From NCBI RefSeq assembly GCF_004768545.1, contig NZ_CP038635.1, positions 868,001 to 932,000 of the forward strand: a stretch of 64,000 bases of DNA, read 5' to 3'. Shown one piece after another: positions 55,469 through 62,921 of the stretch. The position numbers and the translations under genes were made by a program. The stretch's first letter is position 1; every line of letters begins with the position of its first letter. A model generated the notes under the pieces. That model did not search any database. It worked only from the letters and a program-made list of their open reading frames with translations, and was not told the origin of the DNA. This stretch comes from Cupriavidus oxalaticus. Lineage in GTDB: Bacteria; Pseudomonadota; Gammaproteobacteria; Burkholderiales; Burkholderiaceae.

Positions 55469-55605
55469 CTTGCACTCTCTCAATCTCGCGGATTGATGGA
55501 TCGTCACTGATTGATCTGATCGGTGTCGTACACGCTGGCCTGTAAGGAGCAGAGGAACGGCACCGCGCAGGCCGGCGAGCGGCCTGCCTTGGTGTCAGTC
55601 GCTTC

Positions 55606-56154
55606 TTATCCCTCGATAACGTCGGTGCCATTGCCGCGGACGTAGGGCACCGGTCCGATGCCGCGCGCCGCCGCGAGAGCCTGGATCGCGCACTGGATCG
55701 AGAGTGCGTCATTGAGCGAGTGGAACGTGCCGTCCTCGTTGAAGCTCACTTGCGCGCCTTCGATCCAGGCGATGGTGATGGTGTCCTCGGTGTTGTCTTC
55801 GGGGGTGTAGAAGGTGTGCACCGAGCCGCCGGGTTCGTACAGATAGGAGCCGGCCGTCTGCGGCTGGTCAGGGTACTCGCGATACTTCCAGCAGCCCTGG
55901 ATCGTCCACACCTGCGCCGTTCCGGTGTGGTAGTGAATCGGAAGGGAACAGCCGGGTTCCACGATGGCCATGATGACCCACTCACCACGCTCCGGGTCCA
56001 TGCGCAGCGGCCTGATGTGGATGCCCGGAAAGACATCCTTGATCAGCGGGATCTGCTCGATATTGACGGTCAGGAGCTTGTCCTGCGGCAAGGCGGGCAG
56101 CGGCAGCTTGGCGCCGGTGGACGTCGTGGGCTGTGTAAGTACTCTTGCAGTCAT
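55606..56154 (-). CDS. 2,4'-dihydroxyacetophenone-dioxygenase-like cupin
   Basis: 182 residues. The cupin has the metal set of this family: HYH (about 74-76), a Glu about 17 residues later in KYREY, and His in GGSVHTFYT, with the typical AGSYLYEPGG turn. The characterised relative cleaves a C-C bond in dihydroxyacetophenone using iron and O2; here the substrate is unknown. First structural gene of the accessory cluster, divergence point near the first regulator's operator (56333-56360). Confidence 0.87.
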   Translation of the reverse strand: MTARVLTQPTTSTGAKLPLPALPQDKLLTVNIEQIPLIKDVFPGIHIRPLRMDPERGEWVIMAIVEPGCSLPIHYHTGTAQVWTIQGCWKYREYPDQPQTAGSYLYEPGGSVHTFYTPEDNTEDTITIAWIEGAQVSFNEDGTFHSLNDALSIQCAIQALAAARGIGPVPYVRGNGTDVIEG

Positions 56155-56332
56155 GAGTTGTCTCCGTTTGTTAGAGGATGTGAATCCTTGAGAAGGAAGT
56201 CGCCCTTTGACGACACGGAAGAGGGACGCCGCTTCGGCGGGAAACTCAGTACGGCGGCAACGCGCCGGAGGAATAGAAGCGCCCAGTGCAACGGCGAAGC
56301 CTGGCTAACGGGCTTGCATGTCAAGTTGATAC

Positions 56333-56360
56333 TTCTAAAGTTCTAATGTTGGAATGTTAG
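56333..56360. promoter_or_regulatory. Candidate GntR operator upstream of the cupin gene
   Basis: TTCTAA is repeated at 56333-56338 and 56341-56346, and CTAATGTTGGAATGTTAG (56343-56360) is a partial inverted repeat (CTAA...TTAG). It lies about 180 bases before the cupin ATG (minus strand) and 70 bases past the end of GntR regulator 2, in AT-rich DNA. Confidence 0.4.
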
Positions 56361-56425
56361 TGGCTGAGGAAGGATTTTTCTGCCCCTTGTTTACCCTAGG
56401 GGCTGAACGACCAGGATTTTTAGCC

Positions 56426-57241
56426 TTACTTGCGCTCGCCAGCGGCCCTGCGAGGTTCGGTAATGGCAGGCACCGCCTTCAATGCGGACGCCGGGATGTC
56501 AATTTCGGAGACGTAGCGGTCACCCCGATACCATGTGACGCCGGCGTAGAGTACGTTGCCTTTGTTATCAAGAAGACGTCGCGACATCTTCGCGACGGGT
56601 GTGGCGAACGGGATTTTCAGCATGTCGCACAGGGGAAAATCCGCCGGCATTACGGTCAACCGTTGTCGCACACGTTTGCCCCGCGAGCCCAGTTCATCGA
56701 GCAGCGCGGCGAGAAGCTTTTTGTTCCTGGCGGTGTCCTTGGGCAATGCGTCGAAGACCAGGGTCAACACGTAGATCTCCGCGTAGCAGAACGGCTCGCC
56801 GGAATAGGTGTGTAGCTTGCGGACACAGACGTACTCGCCGTCCGACCGGTCGCCCGGGCCGAGCAGTTCCTGCGGCACCTTGGTGCGGCGCCGGACTTCA
56901 AGTACTTCGAAGGCGAGCGCTTCCGGCGCTGCGAACGGATCGTTGATCGCCAGTTCGAGGTCGCCGGTGGCGGCGGGCAGGGCAGCCACGTGGGTCCCGA
57001 TGCCTCGCTGGCTACGAATCAGGCCTTCCTTGGAAAGCAGCTCATACGCCTGCCGGACGGTAACGACGGCCACGCCCAGGTCGGCGGCGAGCTGCGTGAT
57101 CGGCGGCAGCAGCATGCCGAGCGGATACTCGCCCTTTGCGATCCGGTGCCTCAGCAACGAGGCCAGCCGCTGATATTGCGCAACGCCCCGTTCAGCCGAC
57201 AGGTCCGGCCACTCATTCCCCGTAGTTCGATCGTCCGTCAT
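56426..57241 (-). CDS. GntR/HutC-family regulator 2 (UTRA domain)
   Basis: 271 residues from ATG 57241. GntR helix (YPLGMLLPPITQLAADLGVAVVTVRQAYELLSKEGLIRSQRGIGTHV, about 35-85) and UTRA domain to the C-terminus. It shares length, layout and many motifs (SQRGxGTHV, YRGDR near the end) with regulator 1 at 49530, so the two are paralogues. It stands at the promoter end of the accessory cluster and is transcribed in the same direction. The longer frame to 57379 has no ribosome site. Confidence 0.9.
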   Translation of the reverse strand: MTDDRTTGNEWPDLSAERGVAQYQRLASLLRHRIAKGEYPLGMLLPPITQLAADLGVAVVTVRQAYELLSKEGLIRSQRGIGTHVAALPAATGDLELAINDPFAAPEALAFEVLEVRRRTKVPQELLGPGDRSDGEYVCVRKLHTYSGEPFCYAEIYVLTLVFDALPKDTARNKKLLAALLDELGSRGKRVRQRLTVMPADFPLCDMLKIPFATPVAKMSRRLLDNKGNVLYAGVTWYRGDRYVSEIDIPASALKAVPAITEPRRAAGERK

Positions 57242-57381
57242 TCCAGTTGCCTGACACTCAGAACCTTGGAGTATGCCCCAGAAAAACGGGTGGCCCCTTA
57301 GCTGGCAGGCGTCCACCGTCGGTCGGCCGGAACCGGCTGCGTCGAGATGTGGCGCGGTGGCGCCGGGTACGAACGTCACGT

Positions 57382-57987
57382 CTAGCGGTTTAGCGATTGC
57401 ACGCCAATTGCTATATCGGCCGCGGTTGTCGCGAGGATCTCCCGATATGCTTTCACCACGCCCTCCACCTGCCCGGGCGCGGGCACCTCCGTTTCGGTGC
57501 GGCCGCTCAGGACCTTGCCGTCCGGCAGCCGCCGCACGGTCCAGGCGATGGTCGCCGCTGCCCGCTTGCCCACGTCGGCGTCGAGGGCTACCACATCGGT
57601 CGTCACACGGAATGCCGGCTGCGTCGCCGACAGGCCGCGCTGGTAGACATCCAACGCATCGAGGCTCGCCTGCAGCTGCTGCGACAGCGCATCGCGCAGT
57701 TCGTTGGGTAATGGCGACGTCCAGCGAGAGGTGTCGGAAAGCTTGAGGCCCCCATTGCCGTCACGCACCACCAGCTGAATACGGTTCAGGCGCTCCGGCA
57801 CGCGCACCGGCGTGACTTCGATCCATAATGGGTCGCCGCTACGGCCGGCTCGCGAGGTACCGGCCGGCGCGGCGTCGGAGGGACTGGCCGCCAGCGTGTA
57901 GTAGCGCGCCTCGGGCGACGCGCAGCCGTTTATCAGGGTCGTGGCCGCGGCGGCCAGCGTAAGGAGCATCGTTAGACGTTTCATCAT
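57382..57987 (-). CDS. pqiC: PqiC/YmbA-family outer-membrane lipoprotein
   Basis: 201 residues. Signal with lipobox (TLINGC, cysteine at about residue 22), then the PqiC/ABC-transport auxiliary domain beginning RYYTLAASPS. PqiC sits in the outer membrane and receives the PqiB needle. The ATG overlaps the pqiB stop (ATGA), giving coupled translation. Last gene of the pqi operon. Confidence 0.9.
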   Translation of the reverse strand: MMKRLTMLLTLAAAATTLINGCASPEARYYTLAASPSDAAPAGTSRAGRSGDPLWIEVTPVRVPERLNRIQLVVRDGNGGLKLSDTSRWTSPLPNELRDALSQQLQASLDALDVYQRGLSATQPAFRVTTDVVALDADVGKRAAATIAWTVRRLPDGKVLSGRTETEVPAPGQVEGVVKAYREILATTAADIAIGVQSLNR

Positions 57988-59615
57988 TTCTCTTCCCTCT
58001 TGCCTTGCAGGAGCGCTTCGGGATGCCGCTCGAGATAATCGGTGAGCATGCGCAGCGAGACGGCTGTTTGCGTGAGTTCCTGCATCATCCTGCGCGTATC
58101 CTGTTGCAGTGATGCGTCGGGCGCCAGCGCGCCATTGGCCGTATCGAGCGTGCGGCGCATATCCTGCAGGGCAGCGACCACCTGCGGAGCCACATCGCCG
58201 TTGACCTGTGCCACGAGCTTGTCCGCCTTGACGAGCATCTTGTTCATCGACACCATCGCCGTGCGCGCGTCCTGTCCGATCTGGTCGAACGGCACCTTGC
58301 CGATCTTGGTGACGATGTCGCCAAGCTTGGCCTGCAACTCGTCGAAGGTGCCCGGTGTGGTGGGGAGCTCAGGCACCGACGCGTTCAGGTCCAGGTTAAC
58401 CGGCGAGGACGCTTTCGGAAAGAAATCGAGTGCCACATACATCTGGCCGGTCAGCAGATTGCCGGTGCGCATCTGCGCACGCATGCCGCGCTGTACCATG
58501 CTATGCACAATGGCGCGCTTGCGCGCGTCGTCAGCCACGTCCTTCTCGCGCAGACCCATGCGAGACGGATAGAGCTCCACGACCACGGGCATGCGGAAGG
58601 CCTTCTTGTCACGCTGGTATTCGATACCGATCGAGCGCACCTGCCCGACGGTCACGCCGCGGAAATCGACCGGCGCACCGGGCGACAGGCCGCGCACGGA
58701 CTGATCGAAGTTGAGCACTGCCAGCGCGGGAGCGAGCTCGTCCGGTTCCTTCATGGCTTCGGACTGGTCCGCCGCCAGCAGGTACTCGGTGTTCTCGGCG
58801 GCCGGGGCATGCGCGGTGGAGTGGTCCGGGGCCTGGAAGGCCACCCCGCCAAGCATCACGGTGGCCAGCGACTGCGTGGACAACTTCAGGCCGTTCGCGT
58901 CGAGCTTGAGGTCGACACCGCTGGCGTGCCAGAAGCGTGTGTCGGCGGAAACGAGCTTGTCATAGGGCTTGTTGACGAATACGCGCAGCGATATATCGCG
59001 GCCATTCGGTTCGAGCTGGTACGCGACCACGTGGCCGACCCGCACGCGACGATAGTAGACCGGTGAGCCGATGTCGAGCGAGCCCAGGTCCTGCGCACGC
59101 AGCACGAACTGCCTGCCGGTAGCGTCGGTGGTGATGACCGGCGGATTTTCGAGCCCGGTGAAGCTGTGCTTCGTCTCGGCCGACTTGCCGGCATCCACGC
59201 CGATATATGCGCCCGATAGCAGCGTCTCCAGTCCTGACACGCCGCTCACGGCAAAGCGGGGCCGTACCACCCAGAACCGTGTGTCGGCCACGGCGAAGTT
59301 CCTGGCGTCCTTGGTGAGAGCAATCGTCGCGATCACATGCGAACGGTCCGCTGCCAGACGTGCTGTCTTGACCAGTCCGATATCGACGTCCTTGTAGCGC
59401 ACGGCGGTCTTGCCTGGCGTCAGGCCCTCCGCGGTGCGGAATGTGACGGTGATCTCGGGCCCGCGTGACGCAAGCGTGCTGACCAGCAGCGAGAGTCCGA
59501 CCACCGCGGCAACGATCGGGACTACCCAGACGAGGGAAGGTAGCCAGCGCGCGCGGGGCTTGCGTCCTGGCGGTGGAATACCGTTTGGGGGAGGATGGTT
59601 AGTGTGTTCGGGCAT
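57984..59615 (-). CDS. pqiB: PqiB, MCE-domain lipid-transport tunnel
   Basis: 543 residues from ATG 59615. One N-terminal transmembrane helix (SLVWVVPIVAAVVGLSLLV, about 26-44) and three MCE domains (starting near 55, 168 and 300: ITVTFRTAEGLTPGKTAVRY, FVLRAQDLGSLDIGSPVYYR, and GLSPGAPVDFRGVTVGQV), then a helical tail. PqiB forms a hollow tube bridging inner and outer membrane for lipids. Overlaps the pqiA-2 gene by 17 bases. Length matches E. coli PqiB. Confidence 0.94.
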   Translation of the reverse strand: MPEHTNHPPPNGIPPPGRKPRARWLPSLVWVVPIVAAVVGLSLLVSTLASRGPEITVTFRTAEGLTPGKTAVRYKDVDIGLVKTARLAADRSHVIATIALTKDARNFAVADTRFWVVRPRFAVSGVSGLETLLSGAYIGVDAGKSAETKHSFTGLENPPVITTDATGRQFVLRAQDLGSLDIGSPVYYRRVRVGHVVAYQLEPNGRDISLRVFVNKPYDKLVSADTRFWHASGVDLKLDANGLKLSTQSLATVMLGGVAFQAPDHSTAHAPAAENTEYLLAADQSEAMKEPDELAPALAVLNFDQSVRGLSPGAPVDFRGVTVGQVRSIGIEYQRDKKAFRMPVVVELYPSRMGLREKDVADDARKRAIVHSMVQRGMRAQMRTGNLLTGQMYVALDFFPKASSPVNLDLNASVPELPTTPGTFDELQAKLGDIVTKIGKVPFDQIGQDARTAMVSMNKMLVKADKLVAQVNGDVAPQVVAALQDMRRTLDTANGALAPDASLQQDTRRMMQELTQTAVSLRMLTDYLERHPEALLQGKREEK

Positions 59616-60273
59616 TTTCGGAGTGCTGAAATTCGGTGGAGGAAGGAGAGGTCTCGAGCGCATCCCACAGCAGACGGGGATCAAAGCTCAGTGACGCGAG
59701 CATGGTCAGTACGACAACCGAGGCAAAGGCCAGGGCTCCGGCACCGGGCGCAATGGTGGCCAGCGCCCCGGCGCGCACCAGCGATGCCAGCAGTGCCACC
59801 ACGAAGATGTCGAGCATGGACCACCGGCCGATGACTTCGACCAGGGTGTAGAGGCTGCTCTGCTCGCGGAGGCGCCAGGTCGATCCGCGGCGCACCGATA
59901 GCAGCAACAAGGTGAGGATCATCATCTTCAGCAACGGGACGACGATGCTGGCGATCAGCACCACGATTGCCAGCATGTATGAGCCGGACAACCACAGATA
60001 GATCACGCCGGACATGATGGTGTCGCGCTGCGTGCCGAAAATTGACTGCGTCACCATGATCGGCAACAGATTGGCCGGGATATACAGCAGGTAGGCAGCC
60101 AGCAGGAAGGCCCAGGCGCGCGCCAGGCTGGCCGGCTTGCGATGATGCAGTACGGTGCCGCAGCGCGGACACGGTTCCGCCTCGAGCGTCATCGGACTGA
60201 GCCGGTCGCACGTGTGGCACGACAGCAGTCCGCGCGAGGTGGCGGTGGGGAGGGGCGACAGAGGCTCGGTCAT
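59599..60273 (-). CDS. PqiA-type membrane protein 2
   Basis: 224 residues. A zinc-ribbon-like pair (CHTCDRL, CPRCGTVL, about 19-42) precedes four membrane spans (YLLYIPANLLPIMV, IVVLIASIVVPLLKMMILTLL and others). The single E. coli PqiA contains two such halves; here each half is its own gene. Starts at ATG 60273, overlapping pqiA-1 by four bases. Confidence 0.9.
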   Translation of the reverse strand: MTEPLSPLPTATSRGLLSCHTCDRLSPMTLEAEPCPRCGTVLHHRKPASLARAWAFLLAAYLLYIPANLLPIMVTQSIFGTQRDTIMSGVIYLWLSGSYMLAIVVLIASIVVPLLKMMILTLLLLSVRRGSTWRLREQSSLYTLVEVIGRWSMLDIFVVALLASLVRAGALATIAPGAGALAFASVVVLTMLASLSFDPRLLWDALETSPSSTEFQHSENARTH

Positions 60274-60917
60274 GGCGCGGTATCCCGCGAGCGGGCCGGT
60301 ACGTCATCTGCATCGTGCACATCGAGGTGGTGCCAGAGTTCACGCGGGTCGAACGACAGGATGACGGCCAGTACAACCACCAGGGCGCCGAACGACCAGA
60401 GCGCGACACCAGGCATCACTTGCGCTATGGTCGACAGCTTCACCAGCGTAACCAGCACGCCGATCATGAAGACTTCGATCATGCCCCACGGCCGCGTCCG
60501 GCAAATGCCGCGCAAGATGCGCTCGAACCCGGGTGGCGTGCGGTTCTGCGCCATCGACACGAGCAGGTAGCACATCATCAGCAGCTCGGCGAGCGGAAAC
60601 AGGATGGTCGTGGCGAACACGAGCATCGCCACCGGCGCCATATCGTCCGCGTAGAGTGCCTGTACCGCGCTCCATAGCGTGGTCTCCATGCGCGAGCCCT
60701 TGAGGTCCATGGCGACAATCGGGTACGCGTTCGAAACCAGAAGCAGGATCAAGGCAGTCACCACGAGCGGCAGCAAGCGGCGATAGGCTCGCGAACTGTC
60801 GCGATACAGTGCGCCGCCGCAGCGCAGGCACGTGGCACGTTCGTCCTGTTTCAGCGCCGCTCGTGTATGGAGTGCGTCGCAATGTTCGCATGCCACCAGC
60901 TTGTCCGGATCCTGCAT
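60270..60917 (-). CDS. PqiA-type membrane protein 1
   Basis: 215 residues from ATG 60917. Zinc-ribbon pair CEHCDALH and CLRCGGAL at about 11-38, then four membrane spans (LLPLVVTALILLLVSNAYPIVAMDLKG, AMLVFATTILFPLAELLMMCYLL). It is the first gene of the pqi operon, with the shared TetR operator 125 bases upstream. Together with pqiA-2 it probably forms the inner-membrane base of the lipid-transport system. The longer frame to 61064 runs into the operator region. Confidence 0.9.
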   Translation of the reverse strand: MQDPDKLVACEHCDALHTRAALKQDERATCLRCGGALYRDSSRAYRRLLPLVVTALILLLVSNAYPIVAMDLKGSRMETTLWSAVQALYADDMAPVAMLVFATTILFPLAELLMMCYLLVSMAQNRTPPGFERILRGICRTRPWGMIEVFMIGVLVTLVKLSTIAQVMPGVALWSFGALVVVLAVILSFDPRELWHHLDVHDADDVPARSRDTAP

Positions 60918-61041
60918 GGCCACTGGCAGCGACGCGTGGTTCTGATGCACTGATGTCCTCGGGAAAATGATTGGGCCTCGTTGCGTGAGGCAAGTAGCGC
61001 GTGTGCGCATCGGGATCTTTGATGAGTTCCGTATTCTTCCA

Positions 61042-61069
61042 CATAATGACTTAGATGTCATCATGACAT
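61042..61069. promoter_or_regulatory. Shared TetR-type operator, copy 1
   Basis: 28-bp element containing the 15-bp perfect palindrome ATGTCATCATGACAT (61055-61069) plus the flank CATAATGACTTAG. Read on this strand it matches the reverse complement of 62806-62833 at 24 of 28 positions. It lies between the pqi operon (minus) and TetR-1 (plus). Confidence 0.75.
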
Positions 61070-61103
61070 GTTGTATGTTATAAGAAGAGCGCCGGCGCCC
61101 GCT

Positions 61104-61135
61104 GCCGCCAGCATGGCGTACGCCATGCTGGCGGC
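61104..61135. repeat. 32-bp perfect palindrome
   Basis: Arms of 16 bp without a loop, centred between 61119 and 61120, core GCCAGCATGGCGTACGCCATGCTGGC. It lies between the operator and the TetR-1 gene, upstream of a TATAAT at 61155-61160. It could form a cruciform or, in RNA, a hairpin. Confidence 0.7.
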
Positions 61136-61190
61136 GTTGAAGCGGCGTATTGATATAATCGCCTCGTCACATAAGGTCCTCTAACTGAAG

Positions 61191-61901
61191 ATGCCTGCCG
61201 CTCCTGATCCCAAAGACCATCGCCCTCGCGTTGCCGCAGAACGTCGTGAACGGATGCGCAAACGTCTCATTGAAAGCGCGATGATCGTTTTTGGGCAAAG
61301 GGGTGTGGGGGCCAGCGTGATCCCGGAAGTCATCGCGTCTGCTGGCGTCTCGCAAGGTTCCTTCTACAACCATTTCCGTACTAACGAGGATCTGCTGGCG
61401 GCTGTCGGTGACGCGCTCAGTCACGACATGGTGCAAATGATTGAGAGCGTGGTCGGCGATATCGAAGACCCGGCGTTGCGGGTTGCAACGGGGATACGCT
61501 TATACCTGCACCTTGCGCGCTCCTATCCTGTCGTGGCGCAGTTTCTTTCCGGTACGGGCCTGCTTTTGGTCGGCAGCAAGGGTGCTGCCGTCTACGAATA
61601 CCTGCCCTCGGATATCAAGGAAGGCCTGAAGAGAGGCACGTTTGACGAGGTTGCGGCCGATGTGGCGTTGGACATGGTGGCCGGCGCCGGGTTGATCGCC
61701 GTTCACCGCATGGCCAAGGGAAGAACAGCCAAGGATTATCCGGAACGGATTGTCCGGGCGGTGTTGCAGTCGCTCGGCGTGCCTGCAGCGAGTGCGGTAC
61801 GGTTGACCTCCCCGCCTTTGCCAAAGCTGGTGGCTCCGCCGGAATCCTTGCTCGAAAAGGCCCAGGAGAAGCTCGCCGCCAAGGCCGAGCCCTCCAACTA
61901 G
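61191..61901 (+). CDS. TetR-family regulator 1
   Basis: 236 residues. TetR helix-turn-helix at about 20-70 (RMRKRLIESAMIVFGQRGVGASVIPEVIASAGVSQGSFYNHFRTNEDLL). The C-terminal ligand-binding half ends in an unusual basic/Ala tail. It is divergent from the pqi operon and shares N-terminal motifs (DHRxRVAAxRRxRMR) with TetR-2, so they are paralogues. Likely represses the pqi operon and itself through the operator at 61042-61069. Confidence 0.9.
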   Translation: MPAAPDPKDHRPRVAAERRERMRKRLIESAMIVFGQRGVGASVIPEVIASAGVSQGSFYNHFRTNEDLLAAVGDALSHDMVQMIESVVGDIEDPALRVATGIRLYLHLARSYPVVAQFLSGTGLLLVGSKGAAVYEYLPSDIKEGLKRGTFDEVAADVALDMVAGAGLIAVHRMAKGRTAKDYPERIVRAVLQSLGVPAASAVRLTSPPLPKLVAPPESLLEKAQEKLAAKAEPSN

Positions 61902-61910
61902 CAGCCAGCG

Positions 61911-62624
61911 CTATGGCATATCGCTGATCGTTTTCGCGAGCAAGCCATCGAATAGCGCTTCACTCGCATGCAGCGGCGACCTGGATATCGCATCGGCCGC
62001 TGATTCCTCCACGCCCAGGGCGCGCAATGCCACGGCAGCGGCGAGCTCCGAAAAATCTTCGCGACATTCGGTCTCAAGCATGCTCTGCATTGCGCTCATT
62101 GCGGCTCCGGCAACGATATTGAAGCCCAGGGCGATCGGCATGCGCTTGAAGCGATTGAGCCGAACGCCTTCCTCTATGTCCCTGCGGACAAACTCCAGCA
62201 TATTCGGCGCCTGGTAGGCCGTCCATCCGAGCCGGCCAAGGATGCCAGCCACCTCCGGCTGGTGTACCGTCAGGATCGACGCCAGCCGTATTCCCCTGGC
62301 GATGTGCTCGGCCGGGTCGTCATGGTCGCGCACAATGGGGTCGGCCGCCCGCACCCACTGCTCGGCCATCTTCCCGACAATCTCCCGCACGATCGCGTCG
62401 GACGACGGAAAGTACTTGTAGAACGTTCCGCGTGAAACCCCTGCTGCCGAGATGATGTCGTCGATGGACGGCGTCGAGACCCTGTTCTCCAGCATCAGGC
62501 GCATCGCACTGTTCAGCAATAGCGAGCGCATACGCTGCCGCCGCTTTGCCGCGACGCGCTGACGGTGGTCGCCAGTCTTCCACGGTTCTGCTTCCGTTGC
62601 GAATCGGGTCTGCATCGGGGTCAT
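61911..62624 (-). CDS. TetR-family regulator 2
   Basis: 237 residues. TetR helix-turn-helix at about 30-80 (RMRSLLLNSAMRLMLENRVSTPSIDDIISAAGVSRGTFYKYFPSSDAIV). Convergent with TetR-1, nine bases between the stops, and divergent from the RND adaptor gene, which it probably regulates. A start three codons later (62615) is possible. Confidence 0.9.
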   Translation of the reverse strand: MTPMQTRFATEAEPWKTGDHRQRVAAKRRQRMRSLLLNSAMRLMLENRVSTPSIDDIISAAGVSRGTFYKYFPSSDAIVREIVGKMAEQWVRAADPIVRDHDDPAEHIARGIRLASILTVHQPEVAGILGRLGWTAYQAPNMLEFVRRDIEEGVRLNRFKRMPIALGFNIVAGAAMSAMQSMLETECREDFSELAAAVALRALGVEESAADAISRSPLHASEALFDGLLAKTISDMP

Positions 62625-62921
62625 TGATCTGTTCTCTCCTCATGGTTAATGCGTCGGCGACCCGCGCGCCGGTCTTCCTGCATCTGCAGCCTCCGTCGCA
62701 TCACTTCGCGTATCGCCATTGTCGTTTTGCGCACGGGCTGTCTTCGTCTCCTGCGCTCCGGGACCTCAAAGGCGACCCGTCCTCACACACACAAAAATAC
62801 ATTGTATGTCATCATGACAAATAAATCATTATGAAGTAGACTTCGGGCTTTCAGGAAGGGCGAAAGCCCGAACAGGCCTGCCGTCAATGAAGCCAGCACG
62901 AGTCCGTGGCGTGGATCGCTG
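62625..62921. other. TetR-2/RND divergent promoter region
   Basis: 297 bases without a gene. It holds operator copy 2 (62806-62833) in an AT-rich island, with TTGTAT (62802-62807) and TACAAT on the opposite strand nearby as weak promoter parts. Confidence 0.5.
62806..62833. promoter_or_regulatory. Shared TetR-type operator, copy 2
   Basis: Contains the 13-bp palindrome TGTCATCATGACA (62807-62819) and the flank AATAAATCATTATG. Its reverse complement matches 61042-61069 at 24 of 28 bases. It lies 89 bases before the RND adaptor ATG and 182 bases from TetR-2. Confidence 0.75.
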
